NCBI GenBank assembly: GCA_002083405.1
Contig: LVWT01000002.1
Coordinates: 44,299 to 108,298 of the forward strand
From: Nitrospira sp. SG-bin2
Lineage (GTDB): Bacteria; Nitrospirota; Nitrospiria; Nitrospirales; Nitrospiraceae
Length of the DNA: 64,000 nt
Direction: 5' to 3'
The stretch's first letter is position 1. Each line of letters opens with the position of its first letter. Positions 8,367-16,678 of this stretch are shown here, piece after piece. The notes beneath the pieces are model-generated. The model was given only the letters and a program-made list of their open reading frames with translations. It did not search any database and was not told the DNA's origin. Made by a program: the position numbers and the translations under genes.

Positions 8367-8382
8367 TGGCCTGCCTATTGCT
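8367..8382 (+). promoter_or_regulatory. Sigma-54 (-24/-12) promoter of PEP-CTERM gene
   Basis: TGGCCTGCCTATTGCT has the invariant GG and GC pairs ten bases apart and the TTGCW end of the sigma-54 consensus. Transcription should start near 8393, about 73 bases before the gene. PEP-CTERM genes in several lineages are known to have sigma-54 promoters. Confidence 0.75.
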
Positions 8383-8465
8383 TAGTTCACGTATACCTTC
8401 TACCTTCAAGGTATAGAGGGAGCAGAATTAGGATCGAATCCTATAAAAGAGGAAGGCCGGTAAAT

Positions 8466-9125
8466 ATGTATAGATTTGCATCTAGAACGATTTTGAGTCT
8501 CTTGATGGCAGGAATTATCCCGGTTCTTGGCACCTCGACGTCAATGGCTGTGACGATCGACTTTGCCGACGGATCGTGGAATGGCGCTCAGGGACAAACA
8601 TCCTTTACCTCCGTGGTAGAAGGGACTACCGTTGGTTTGACGTCTTTGGGTGGGCCGATCACTGTCAATTATAACGGCGGGCCAAGCGGTGACAATTCCG
8701 GCAGGGATGGCTTAGGAATTGGCGACGACGAAATTACTCAGAGTAGCCCTGAGAGATTGACCATCTCATTTGCCGGTCCAGTAACGCTACAGACGGTCAA
8801 TATCACAGACCTCTTCCGGAATGAAGGTGGCATAGGACGCCACGAAGTCGGCTGGTATAGCATCAATGGGGGAGCGTATTCGTCCTTTGCTGCTGCTTTT
8901 GGTCAATTGAATGGGCTCACCAACGGCCTGTTGACCCTCAATATTAACGCGCTAAATGTGGACTCCATCACCTTTAGGGCCAATCGCGATAGCTATTCTG
9001 ACTTCTCGGTCCGAGGGCTAACATACACCGCCTCTGTTCCTGAACCCTCAACCCTCATAATGCTGGGTTTTGGATTCCTCATCGCTGCAGCGTTGTACAG
9101 GAGAGGATACTTCCAATCAGTCTGA
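8466..9125 (+). CDS. PEP-CTERM sorting domain protein
   Basis: This 219-residue exported protein starts after a strong GAGGAAGG. It has a signal peptide (to about residue 28), a beta-rich middle with Asn/Gly/Ser-rich loops (ITVNYNGGPSGDNSGRDG), and a C-terminal sorting signal: VPEPST, a hydrophobic helix LIMLGFGFLIAAALY, then Arg-Arg. Such tails are cut and handled by the exosortase EpsH/XrtA system, which delivers proteins to the cell surface or matrix. No exosortase is in this window. It is monocistronic, with a sigma-54 promoter and a strong terminator. The binding or structural role of the middle domain is unknown. Confidence 0.9.
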   Translation: MYRFASRTILSLLMAGIIPVLGTSTSMAVTIDFADGSWNGAQGQTSFTSVVEGTTVGLTSLGGPITVNYNGGPSGDNSGRDGLGIGDDEITQSSPERLTISFAGPVTLQTVNITDLFRNEGGIGRHEVGWYSINGGAYSSFAAAFGQLNGLTNGLLTLNINALNVDSITFRANRDSYSDFSVRGLTYTASVPEPSTLIMLGFGFLIAAALYRRGYFQSV

Positions 9126-9159
9126 TGTAAAGAGCCTCGCATCGATTGTGTGCACATAC

Positions 9160-9198
9160 CGCGGGGTCTCCCATCGCTGGGAGATCCCGCGTTTGTTT
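9160..9198 (+). terminator. Intrinsic terminator after PEP-CTERM gene
   Basis: A 14-base-pair stem (CGCGGGGTCTCCCA with TGGGAGATCCCGCG, one G-U) closes a TCGC loop and is followed by TTTGTTTT. It lies 35 bases after the stop codon and closes the single-gene transcript. Confidence 0.88.
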
Positions 9199-9376
9199 TA
9201 CGGTCCTCCAGAATCTCTTGCTGAAATATAAAACCTTCAATCGCGCATTGTCATGCCCCAGGCCATGACTCCGCCTGTGTGATGGCTGATCTGGCAGCTG
9301 CCCCCCCGCGAATATAGACGCCAATGCCGACTTGAGAATTTGGCCTGTTGACCCGTTTCACTGCCCAAGAAGGCCA

Positions 9377-10645
9377 TTACGCAGAATACAGACAGTGAGC
9401 AATCTCCGCCGTATTAAACAGCATCGCATTCAGGCCTGTATAGGCCGTGTGACCGTAGTAGTGATCTCGGACGTTGGTTGATCCGGTGCAATCCTTGTAG
9501 TCGGCCAGCAGGCATCGCCCCTCGCTGGGAAACCGTACCGCCCGCCGGGCGCATTCCAGCCAGCGCTCGAAGCCATCGTACGGCTCGACTAGTTCCCATA
9601 GCGCTTTGTTCGCCGCCTTGGCTGCCTCGGTCGTCGGCATCGCGTCGCTGCCGGCTACGGCCAGCTCCTGGACATAATCGCCGCCCCAGGCAATCGGCAT
9701 TTCCATCGTAATTTGCGGCAACTCCATCTTCGCGAGCCACGTCTTGCCGTCGGTGCGAAGGTTTCGGTGGTTCACAATATGTAAGACCTTCCCTATTCCT
9801 GACGGATCCCATCCATACCGCACCGGCGTCCCCATCGCGACGACATCGAGCGTCGCGCCGTTTAGCAGCGACTGGGTAGACAGCAGGGGTTCGATGCGCC
9901 GAACCATCGCAACCAGATCAGTCTGGCCGTTCTGTTCCGCATAGGCGGCAAGAACGCCCAGGAGTTTGGATCGTCCCGTGATCGGACTGGGACAGAGCAG
10001 ATTCGAGGCCAGCGCCAACACCAACCCCGCTTGCCCATGGGCCTGCACCAGAATCCGCTCTCCCCTGCCGAATTTCTGACTGTCACACAGGGAGTGCAAT
10101 GAATCAAGCAGGCGGACGGCCCCGATAGCGCGCCCCAGGTGATGATGTTCTGAAGACCAGAGGATGCGGCGGCACACGATGGGTGAAGCTATGTGCTGAT
10201 TGATGGCTTGCTGATAGAGCGCCACGTAGCTGTTCGTGAAGTTCCCCGCATCGCCGGCTTGTTCATCCAAGGATCGCTTCGTCGCGTCATCGTCGGCCAA
10301 CGGGGGCGTTCTTCCTGCGGCCAGCGATTGAATGCCATTGTCTCCCTCCCGCATGAGCGAGAGCAAGGCATCCAGTCCGGACACGCCGCGCGAGTAGCCG
10401 CGCTTGAGTCCTCCGACTTCGTCCAGTCGCTGCACACCGAAGACATCGGCGCCATGGATCGATCCGTGAAGGAACACAATGGCACGAACACCGGCATGCG
10501 CAAGCGTCGCTCCGTGCTGGGCCATGGCATCCAGCCAGGCTGGAGACTCCGGCTGCGCGCCGGCTGTCAGTTCGGCTGTCGCCAGGCGATCGCCGGGATG
10601 CTTCCGTGACAGTTCGTCGTGCTGAAAGTTATTTTCGCTCGGCAT
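9377..10645 (-). CDS. Alpha/beta-hydrolase-like protein without the usual nucleophile
   Basis: This 422-residue cytoplasmic-looking protein has no signal peptide. The pattern VRAIVFLHGSIHGADVFGV resembles the first strand and oxyanion loop of alpha/beta hydrolases, and RILVQAHGQAGLVLALASNLL sits where the nucleophile elbow G-x-S-x-G should be. In it the serine position is Gly (AHGQAG), so classical esterase activity is unlikely. Later segments VVAMGTPVRYGWD and LHIVNHRNLRTDGKTW fit a hydrolase core, and DHYYGHTAYTGLNAM may carry a late His. A decayed copy of its tail is at 7911-8030. I cannot name the family; a non-catalytic hydrolase-fold protein is an inference. Confidence 0.6.
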   Translation of the reverse strand: MPSENNFQHDELSRKHPGDRLATAELTAGAQPESPAWLDAMAQHGATLAHAGVRAIVFLHGSIHGADVFGVQRLDEVGGLKRGYSRGVSGLDALLSLMREGDNGIQSLAAGRTPPLADDDATKRSLDEQAGDAGNFTNSYVALYQQAINQHIASPIVCRRILWSSEHHHLGRAIGAVRLLDSLHSLCDSQKFGRGERILVQAHGQAGLVLALASNLLCPSPITGRSKLLGVLAAYAEQNGQTDLVAMVRRIEPLLSTQSLLNGATLDVVAMGTPVRYGWDPSGIGKVLHIVNHRNLRTDGKTWLAKMELPQITMEMPIAWGGDYVQELAVAGSDAMPTTEAAKAANKALWELVEPYDGFERWLECARRAVRFPSEGRCLLADYKDCTGSTNVRDHYYGHTAYTGLNAMLFNTAEIAHCLYSA

Positions 10646-10759
10646 AGGAAGGCGGTTCTACCCCAAGAAGGCGAGAAAGTGCAATCCTGGGCGCGTGAAA
10701 GGTGAAAGGTAAAACGAAAAAGGTAAATGAACAGGGAACAAGAAGAGTAGTGAAGAATC

Positions 10760-11326
10760 TTATCTGGCCACGGAGGGAACAGCATCGCCATCAGACGCCT
10801 GTTTCGGCGGCACGGGAGTCTTGGGCATCACGGCGGTCGCGGTACAGAGGTGGTTCGCCTCGTCGATGCGGCGATCGACGATCGTGACCCCTTGCAAATA
10901 TTCCTGAACGATTTCTTCGCGGGTGAGTTCGATATCCTGCTCTGATTCACGCCCAGACCGCTCGCGCACCCGATCGACCATATGTTCCTTCACCAGCACC
11001 CGAATCTGCTTGGCCAGATCCGTGCGGGCCGATAGCTCGGAGACCCGCTGGCAGACGAGCTTGCCTTTGGCTAAATCACCGTTCCCCTTGCCGATCCAAT
11101 ATCGATCGGACGGATACGAGCCGTGGCTTATTTCAGCGGCTTGCCTGATGCCGCCGGACATATCGACAGATCGATTTCCATTCTGATGTTGTGTGAGCTG
11201 ATCGAAGGAACGTTCGGCCTGCGACCGCACATCTCCCGGTTCCGCCGCAAGCACCTCTGGCACCGGCAACCATCCGGCGCCCCACAGGCCGGCCATGATG
11301 ACGAGCATCTCGATCCCGTTCTTCAA
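10760..11326 (-). CDS. Exported LPP20-like protein, second of a coupled pair
   Basis: This 188-residue protein starts at TTG 11324-11326. The choice is supported by an excellent GGGGAGG seven bases before and by a TTGA overlap with the stop of the upstream gene. The signal peptide ends near VLAAEP. The core YWIGKGNGDLAKGKLVCQR, then an AKQIRVLVKEHMVDRVRER helix, matches the LPP20-type domain, in which small exported proteins carry a GxGxG strand and a long helix. It ends with a Pro-rich tail. The pair is probably translated together and both are periplasmic. No substrate is known. Confidence 0.7.
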   Translation of the reverse strand: MKNGIEMLVIMAGLWGAGWLPVPEVLAAEPGDVRSQAERSFDQLTQHQNGNRSVDMSGGIRQAAEISHGSYPSDRYWIGKGNGDLAKGKLVCQRVSELSARTDLAKQIRVLVKEHMVDRVRERSGRESEQDIELTREEIVQEYLQGVTIVDRRIDEANHLCTATAVMPKTPVPPKQASDGDAVPSVAR

Positions 11327-12618
11327 TTCCTACCTCCCCGCCCTTGGCCCTGTCCTCTTCCGCCTCTGCCTTCCATGGCCCCGCCGCCTCTGTAGTCGCC
11401 TCCTCCGAACGATCGAGGCGCCACCTGGGAAGAACCGCGCGGCGCCTGTTGCACCATCGGAGAACGACCTGGGTTGAACTGCCTGACCGCAGGCGCGTGG
11501 CTTTCAAAGCCCTCTCGCGGCGAAAATCTTGGCCCCGGTGGATGCCCATCGGAGCCAGGTGTTTGCCCGGATCGACCGTTCTGCTCAAAAAACTGTTGCG
11601 TGCGCGGCATCGATCGCGACGGCGCCATCGGTTGCCCCGCCGGGGGCGCAAGGAAAAGATTCGGCCGATGGGCGTCCGTGAAATGGCGCGCGCCCTGCTC
11701 CTGCCCGGCACGGGTCTCATTGCCGATGCGGGCTGGTCTTGTCGGCGCCCGGTGCGTAATCTCGTTCAATGTGCGGGGAGCGTCGGACGAGCCTGGTGCA
11801 GACACAATTTCGTACGTCGGCATTCGAGAGGGGGCATTTCCCGGCGCAGGCGGCTGCGGAGGCGATGGAGGCCTCAGCGGGTGCCCGCCAGCAATCACCC
11901 GTTGCGCCACGACGATATGCGGGCTGGCCGGATACAGAGCTTGGGCGCTCGCCAACAAAGCCAGGGCGTGCGGCGAACTCATCCAGGAATGGGAATACCC
12001 GACCGGCGACACCAGGACCCAGTCCGTCCAGACTTGGGAAATCATCGCGTTCGACTGCACACGATTGAGAATGTCCTGCCGCCGGTGTGCCGCCTCCTGT
12101 GTTTGCTCTGACGTTGAGGCCGTGCCTAACGCCTGATTCGCCGCATCGAGCTCCTGTTGCAGTTGCTCATTCTCCGACTTCAATACCGCCAATTGCACAC
12201 GGGCATCTTCACTTTCCCGCAACGCCGCAATGGCTCGCGCCGCTTCTTCCGTGTCAATCTGCGCCAGAAGATCGACCTTCACGACAATGATTTCACCGTC
12301 AAGCGTAGTCCCAATGCGCTGGTCGAGGACAATCACCAAGCCGGCCGTGTAGGTACGGATCTCGTCTTTGGTGATGTTCATGCCACCCACCACCGTGACA
12401 CTTTCCAGATAGGTGGCCACCTGTTCGAGCGCGTTCCGTTTGGCCGATTCGGTGGCAAGCCGGACTGCATCTTCGCGTGTATCGCGGTCTCCCATCCGAT
12501 ATTCTCCCTCCGCGTTGACCGTCCTGACTTCAGCCCAGGCAGAAGCCGTACCAGCGCAGATGGCGATCAGAATGAGAAGCTGGACAAGAAGATGCTGTGG
12601 ACGCAGGGTTATCGGCAT
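11323..12618 (-). CDS. Exported LPP20/FlgT-N-like protein with Pro/Gly-rich RGG tail
   Basis: Starting at ATG 12616-12618 gives 431 residues with a signal peptide (LLVQLLILIAICAGTASAWAE); the longer frame to 12747 runs into a repeat element. Residues 30-130 resemble the LPP20/FlgT N-terminal fold (RNALEQVATYLESVTVVGG, YTAGLVIVLDQRIG). A short coiled coil follows (ESEDARVQLAVLKSENEQLQ), then a WTDWVLVSPVGYSHSWMSS block. The last 160 residues are low complexity, rich in Pro, Gly, Arg and Gln, and end in RGG-like repeats (GGGDYRGGGAMEGRGGRGQ). Such an arginine-glycine tail on an exported protein is odd. It is coupled to the gene at 10760. Confidence 0.68.
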   Translation of the reverse strand: MPITLRPQHLLVQLLILIAICAGTASAWAEVRTVNAEGEYRMGDRDTREDAVRLATESAKRNALEQVATYLESVTVVGGMNITKDEIRTYTAGLVIVLDQRIGTTLDGEIIVVKVDLLAQIDTEEAARAIAALRESEDARVQLAVLKSENEQLQQELDAANQALGTASTSEQTQEAAHRRQDILNRVQSNAMISQVWTDWVLVSPVGYSHSWMSSPHALALLASAQALYPASPHIVVAQRVIAGGHPLRPPSPPQPPAPGNAPSRMPTYEIVSAPGSSDAPRTLNEITHRAPTRPARIGNETRAGQEQGARHFTDAHRPNLFLAPPAGQPMAPSRSMPRTQQFFEQNGRSGQTPGSDGHPPGPRFSPREGFESHAPAVRQFNPGRSPMVQQAPRGSSQVAPRSFGGGDYRGGGAMEGRGGRGQGQGRGGRN

Positions 12619-12641
12619 TTTAGATGGTACCAAGCAACCAT

Positions 12642-12876
12642 GCAGGATGCTCAAAATGGCCACTGATCTCACCCACCCAACCCCGGCGCGCCGAGACGCG
12701 CCATGCCACGAGGCGACCGCAGCGAGCGAGGAGGCGAGGAGGTACATACCAAGCTTCGCTTGAACCGCTCGCTTCGATCAGATGCGAGCGGATAAGTTCT
12801 TACCTCCACTCGGCTCATGACGTTGAGCCTCGGAGCGATGCGAGAACGCCGCTGGCGGACTTTTTCAGCATCCTGC
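12642..12876. repeat. Palindromic repeat family A, copy 2 (long form)
   Basis: The arms GCAGGATGCTCAAAA and TTTTTCAGCATCCTGC bound a 235-base element whose inside (CGACCGCAGCGAGCGAGGAGG, and GTTGAGCCTCGGAGCGATGCGAG further on) matches copies 1 and 3 but is about 110 bases longer. It sits directly before the start of the 11323-12618 gene and may carry part of its leader. Confidence 0.65.
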
Positions 12877-13028
12877 TAAATTTCACCATACCACCCGCAT
12901 CCCCGTTTCGCCAGCGACACAACTGAGTCCCAACCATCTTGCCTTCCAGCTTGCCTTCCAGAAAATTCGCGTGCTAGGGTACCGGACGCATCTGGTTCAT
13001 CTTGAGGAACATCCCGCGTGAAAGTCCT

Positions 13029-14057
13029 ATGGTAAGCGCCCTTCGATATCTTGCTTCATACTGTGTCGGTCTCACGGTGGTATTCCTTGAAATGACTGCC
13101 GGATTCCCTGCATACGCAGCGCCGAATCCCGTCGGGGACACCACTGTATCGGCGTCGCCCACGGAACATGTCATCCTCTTCGTTTTAGAAGGCTTCGACC
13201 AGGACTCGCTCAAGGCCGGGACCATGCCGAGCCTGAGCAAACTGGTGAGAAACGGAGCGGCAACATGGTCTGCCACCGGCGTGAAACCGGCTCTCCGGCT
13301 CCCGACGATGGCGTCGTTGCTCACCGGCCTCCCGGTCGAGAAACATGGCATTACCTGGAACTTCTTTGAAATCAGCCGGGGCTACTCCCGTGCGCCCAGC
13401 CTGTTCGACTACCTCGATTTGAGCGGAGGCCGAGACAGCGCCATCTTCTTCATGGATGAATCGCTCTACCAACTGGCGAGGCCCGAACCCTACACCGATT
13501 ATCAGCTCTGCGGGGCCTTGCGGCCTGAATGCAGTACGGCCAAGATCGTCTCCTACATTCAACAATATTTTCAGAAAGCGTCGAGCGGCCATGGGTACGG
13601 GCATGCGATTCTCGCTCTCCCGCATCTGTTGGTTGTCCATCTCCCGGAGCCCGGCCGGGCGGGAGTTGCGCATGGCTGGAACTCCAAAGAATATCGTGAG
13701 GCGCTGCGTACGGTCGATACGGCCATACAGTCGGTGCTGGATGTATTCAAGCAATATGCGCTGACGAACCGGACGACGGTCATGGTCACGGCGCTCAGCG
13801 GAAAGGGAATCGACCTGGGCGCCGACGCTCCGGCCGCCGATTCGCCGGTAGTCCCCTGGATCGTATCAGGCGTCGGGATCAAGCCGGGGCAAGTCATTCG
13901 CCGGCCGGTCTCGATTATCGACACCGGAGCAACCGTGATGCGTATTCTCGGACTGGACACCCATACCGAATGGGACAGTACGGCAGTCGAAGAAATCTTC
14001 CAGCCTGCGGCGACCCCCTCAACCGGATCGTCCGCCAAAAAACCGCAACGACCATGA
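13029..14057 (+). CDS. Secreted alkaline-phosphatase-superfamily (phosphodiesterase/pyrophosphatase-like) protein
   Basis: From ATG 13029 the protein has 342 residues with a signal peptide ending near AYAAP; the longer TTG-started frame adds nine residues. VILFVLEGFDQDSL is the first metal-binding strand (a Glu replaces the usual Asp in the VxxDG motif), and ALRLPTMASLLTG holds the threonine nucleophile as in type I phosphodiesterases. EKHGI follows, and VMVTALSGKGID aligns with the strand that usually carries the D-H metal pair (DHG), here changed. The metal sites are therefore partly altered, and activity is uncertain. The stop overlaps the next ATG (ATGA), which starts a coupled three-gene operon. 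Confidence 0.72.
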   Translation: MVSALRYLASYCVGLTVVFLEMTAGFPAYAAPNPVGDTTVSASPTEHVILFVLEGFDQDSLKAGTMPSLSKLVRNGAATWSATGVKPALRLPTMASLLTGLPVEKHGITWNFFEISRGYSRAPSLFDYLDLSGGRDSAIFFMDESLYQLARPEPYTDYQLCGALRPECSTAKIVSYIQQYFQKASSGHGYGHAILALPHLLVVHLPEPGRAGVAHGWNSKEYREALRTVDTAIQSVLDVFKQYALTNRTTVMVTALSGKGIDLGADAPAADSPVVPWIVSGVGIKPGQVIRRPVSIIDTGATVMRILGLDTHTEWDSTAVEEIFQPAATPSTGSSAKKPQRP

Positions 14058-14518
14058 TTCATGCATTGTCTATACGCCGCCGAACCTTCATGTGCTGTGG
14101 ATTGCTCCTGGGACTACTGGCCATCACCCCGATTGGGACGGGATTGGCGAGCGGGCCGCCGCCGGCCCACCTTAAAGAGCACACCATTACCATCGATGCG
14201 ACAAAACTGGTTCCGCCCTCGTGGTGGCAAGTGCCGGGCGTCACTCCATCCATTTGGGCCTCAGATCCTGAATCACTCGACGCGCCGAAGACCTCTGAAC
14301 TGCGAGCACTTGCGTTGAAACCCGGCACATACAAATTCATCAGCTTTACATTCGATTTCCCCTTTGCCGTGACGCTCGACGGCACACTCGATTTCGCCGC
14401 GTCACTCGATCAATGTATCGAAGGGCGCGGCACCCAGACGCTGGTCGTGCGGTGCAAACGCATGTACCCCCACGGCGGTGAACGGGATGATTACTACAAC
14501 CAGAAACCATCGCCATGA
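14054..14518 (+). CDS. Small exported protein of unknown function
   Basis: The start ATG 14054-14056 overlaps the stop of the phosphatase-like gene. The 154-residue protein has a signal peptide (MCCGLLLGLLAITPIGTGLASG). The mature part has ITIDATKLVPPSWWQVPGV, a central KPGTYKFISFTFDFPFAVTL beta block, and a pair of Cys in DQCIEGRGTQTLVVRCKRM. The compact beta-sandwich look and the disulfide-like Cys pair suggest a periplasmic binding domain. I do not recognise a family. Coupling on both sides implies that all three operon products are made in step. Confidence 0.7.
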   Translation: MIHALSIRRRTFMCCGLLLGLLAITPIGTGLASGPPPAHLKEHTITIDATKLVPPSWWQVPGVTPSIWASDPESLDAPKTSELRALALKPGTYKFISFTFDFPFAVTLDGTLDFAASLDQCIEGRGTQTLVVRCKRMYPHGGERDDYYNQKPSP

Positions 14519-15870
14519 CACAGACACTCGAAGACCTGCTGGACGCGCTGGAAGATGTGGATGACGCCACACGCGAAGAAGCCGCCAAGACGCTGGCCGA
14601 ACGAGCGGAGCCCTCGACATTGGATGCGTTGATCCGTGCCTGCGGCGACGACTTCTGGTCCGTGCGCGCCTACGCCGGTTGCGGGGCGGCCAAAATCAGC
14701 GGGCCCAAAGCGACCGAAGCCCTCATCAACCTGTTCAACGATCCCATCATAGAGGTCCGGAACCAAGTCGTCGATGCGGTGTCCACAATGGGACCGGTAG
14801 TCGTAGACCGTCTGATCAGCGCTTTGAAAGATGAGCGGTGGCGTGTGCGCGAACATGCCGCCAAGGCCGCTGGTGGGATCAAGAATCCGAAAGCCGTCGA
14901 TGCGTTGATCGCGGCTTGCCGGGACCGCGACGGAGCCGTCAAGAGCGCCGCGGCGGAGGCGCTCGGGAAGATCGGTGATGCCAAGGCAGTCCCGGCCTTG
15001 ATCAAGCTCTTTCGCGACTCCTCCAAGATCGTGCGCGAAACAGCGGGCACGGCATTGATCTATATCGGGCAGCCGTCGGTCGATCCGCTCATTGAAAACC
15101 TCAAAGACAAGGATTTCGTCGTCCGCTGCCATGCGGCTCGTGCGTTAGGCGGCATGACGACCGACTATCAGATTGGGCGAACCTGGGTGCGCGATGCGAA
15201 AGTAGTCGATGCCTTGATCGCCGCCTTGAAAGATCCGGATCGGGCTGTGCGGGAAGACGCCACGATTGCACTCGGCATGATCGGCGACCCCCGCGCAATT
15301 GAGGCGCTGATCGAAGCGATGAAGGACGGAGCGGTCAAGCGGCATGCCATCGCCTCGCTCGGCATGATCGGCGACCCCCGCGCCCTCCCGGCGGTCTTGG
15401 ACGCGCTGAAGGGAAAAGGGATCAAGCAGGAAGGCTCGCCAACTCCCGGCTGCATCGTGAGTGAAGATGCCTTCATCAAGGAGGCCGCCGCCACGGCGCT
15501 CGGCCAATTCCGCGATCCCCGCGTCATTCCCGATTTGATCGTGTTACTCAAGGACGGCGTCCTGCGGGAAAAAGCAGCGGCAGCGCTGGCAGTCATCGGC
15601 GACACGGCGATCGAACCCTTGATCGCTTTCCTCTATGACCCAAAAGCGTCCGAAGTGGAAGCAGAACAAGAACGGGTACTCTCCTACGCATCTGTCCGGC
15701 TGACCGCCAAGGACGCGCTTCGACTGATCGCGCTCGAAACCCTGGAAAAGCTCGGCTGGACGCCTCCCGCGGAAGAACTCGACATCAGTTCCAGCAAGGC
15801 GGACAATCTCCGGGTCGAACGGCCGTTGGGTGAAACAGGCCGGTTCGGTCCGTCTGGTGACATGACCTAG
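14515..15870 (+). CDS. HEAT-repeat (PBS lyase-type) protein
   Basis: This 451-residue protein is made almost entirely of about eleven HEAT-type repeats of about 31 residues, each with the pattern A-x-x-x-L-G-x-I-x-D/N-P-R-A-x-x-x-L-I-x-A-L-K-D (for example ALGKIGDAKAVPALIKLF). No signal peptide or membrane segment is seen, so it is probably cytoplasmic, although its two upstream partners are exported. Such scaffolds bind proteins or tetrapyrroles; the E/Z phycobilin-lyase relatives gave the repeat its name, but no lyase role is implied. The start overlaps the stop of the preceding gene (ATGA). The tail ends with an Arg/Gly-rich segment. Confidence 0.85.
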   Translation: MTQTLEDLLDALEDVDDATREEAAKTLAERAEPSTLDALIRACGDDFWSVRAYAGCGAAKISGPKATEALINLFNDPIIEVRNQVVDAVSTMGPVVVDRLISALKDERWRVREHAAKAAGGIKNPKAVDALIAACRDRDGAVKSAAAEALGKIGDAKAVPALIKLFRDSSKIVRETAGTALIYIGQPSVDPLIENLKDKDFVVRCHAARALGGMTTDYQIGRTWVRDAKVVDALIAALKDPDRAVREDATIALGMIGDPRAIEALIEAMKDGAVKRHAIASLGMIGDPRALPAVLDALKGKGIKQEGSPTPGCIVSEDAFIKEAAATALGQFRDPRVIPDLIVLLKDGVLREKAAAALAVIGDTAIEPLIAFLYDPKASEVEAEQERVLSYASVRLTAKDALRLIALETLEKLGWTPPAEELDISSSKADNLRVERPLGETGRFGPSGDMT

Positions 15871-16117
15871 CTCGCATTCGCCACGATGGAAAGAGCCTAT
15901 GGCCTATGGCATCCGCACGTGAGGCGTGAGGGGTAAGGAGTGAGGTGTAGAAATCCAGGGCACGGAGCAGATAGCAGTGTTGGATTGAGAGTTCTCAGAT
16001 ACGCTCCACCATTTTCAATTCTCAACTCACAACTGTCCGGCTCATTCGCGTGCTAGAGGCCATCAGCTATCAGCTCTTGTCCTCAGCGGGATACGCTTCA
16101 CGAGATACGAGTGACGC

Positions 16118-16528
16118 ATGCATGAATGGGCCAAGCACGAACAGCTCATCCTGTTCGACGGGATCTGCAATTGGTGCAATGCCTGGGTCAATTTCACGAT
16201 CGACCATGACCCCCATGCGAAATTCAAATTCGGCACGCTTCAGTCTGAACCAGCGCAACAGATCCTGAAAGAACTCCGTCTCCCTGCCAAGGACTTTGAG
16301 ACCTTCCTGCTATTGGAACAGGGTCACATCTACACGAAATCCACGGCGGCCCTGAGAATCGTGAAACAGTTGTCCGGTTTCTGGCCGTTCTTCTACCTCG
16401 GCATCGTGATTCCCCGTCCCCTTCGTGACGCCGCCTACGATTACATCGCGCGCCGGCGGTACGAGTGGATGGGCAAAGCCAACACCTGCCGTGTACCGAC
16501 TCCAGCCGACTGTGACCGGTTCGTCTGA
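16118..16528 (+). CDS. DCC-family thiol-disulfide oxidoreductase-like protein (DUF393)
   Basis: The 136-residue protein opens with LILFDGICNWCNAWVNF, the DxxCxxC motif of the DCC family, which has a thioredoxin-like fold. It continues with FGTLQSEPAQQIL and the FLLLEQGHIYTKSTAALRI block, and ends in YDYIARRRYEWMGK, all as in the family. Members are predicted thiol oxidoreductases; the redox partner is unknown. The start is preceded by a GTGAAGCG-type repeat and no clear ribosome binding site. It stands alone before the toxin-antitoxin patch. Confidence 0.88.
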   Translation: MHEWAKHEQLILFDGICNWCNAWVNFTIDHDPHAKFKFGTLQSEPAQQILKELRLPAKDFETFLLLEQGHIYTKSTAALRIVKQLSGFWPFFYLGIVIPRPLRDAAYDYIARRRYEWMGKANTCRVPTPADCDRFV

Positions 16529-16634
16529 ACGATTCCGTACCGTCACCGAGAGAGCCGTAATTCGTACCACGTATCTCACGAACACAGATGCAGGCCGCCA
16601 TCAGTTTGACGAACCCCCTCCCATGCAGTATAGT

Positions 16635-16664
16635 GTGCATCATTGTGATGCATTGATGATGCAC
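16635..16664 (+). promoter_or_regulatory. VapBC operator and promoter region
   Basis: A perfect 8-base inverted repeat, GTGCATCA (16635-16642) and TGATGCAC (16657-16664), lies directly before vapB and just after a TATAGT box (16629-16634). An extra TGATGCA half-site sits inside. This fits an autorepressor site for the antitoxin-toxin complex. Confidence 0.7.
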
Positions 16665-16678
16665 AGGAACATGGAACC

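Noticed and set aside
11344..12136. Two long plus-strand frames opposite the Pro/Gly-rich exported protein
   Set aside because: They arise from the biased codons of the real gene and are Arg-rich without motifs.
15871..16117. Possible direct repeats GTGAGGCGTGAGG and ATTCTCAACTCACAAC
   Set aside because: Simple-sequence resemblance only; no regular unit or spacing, so not a CRISPR or tandem array.
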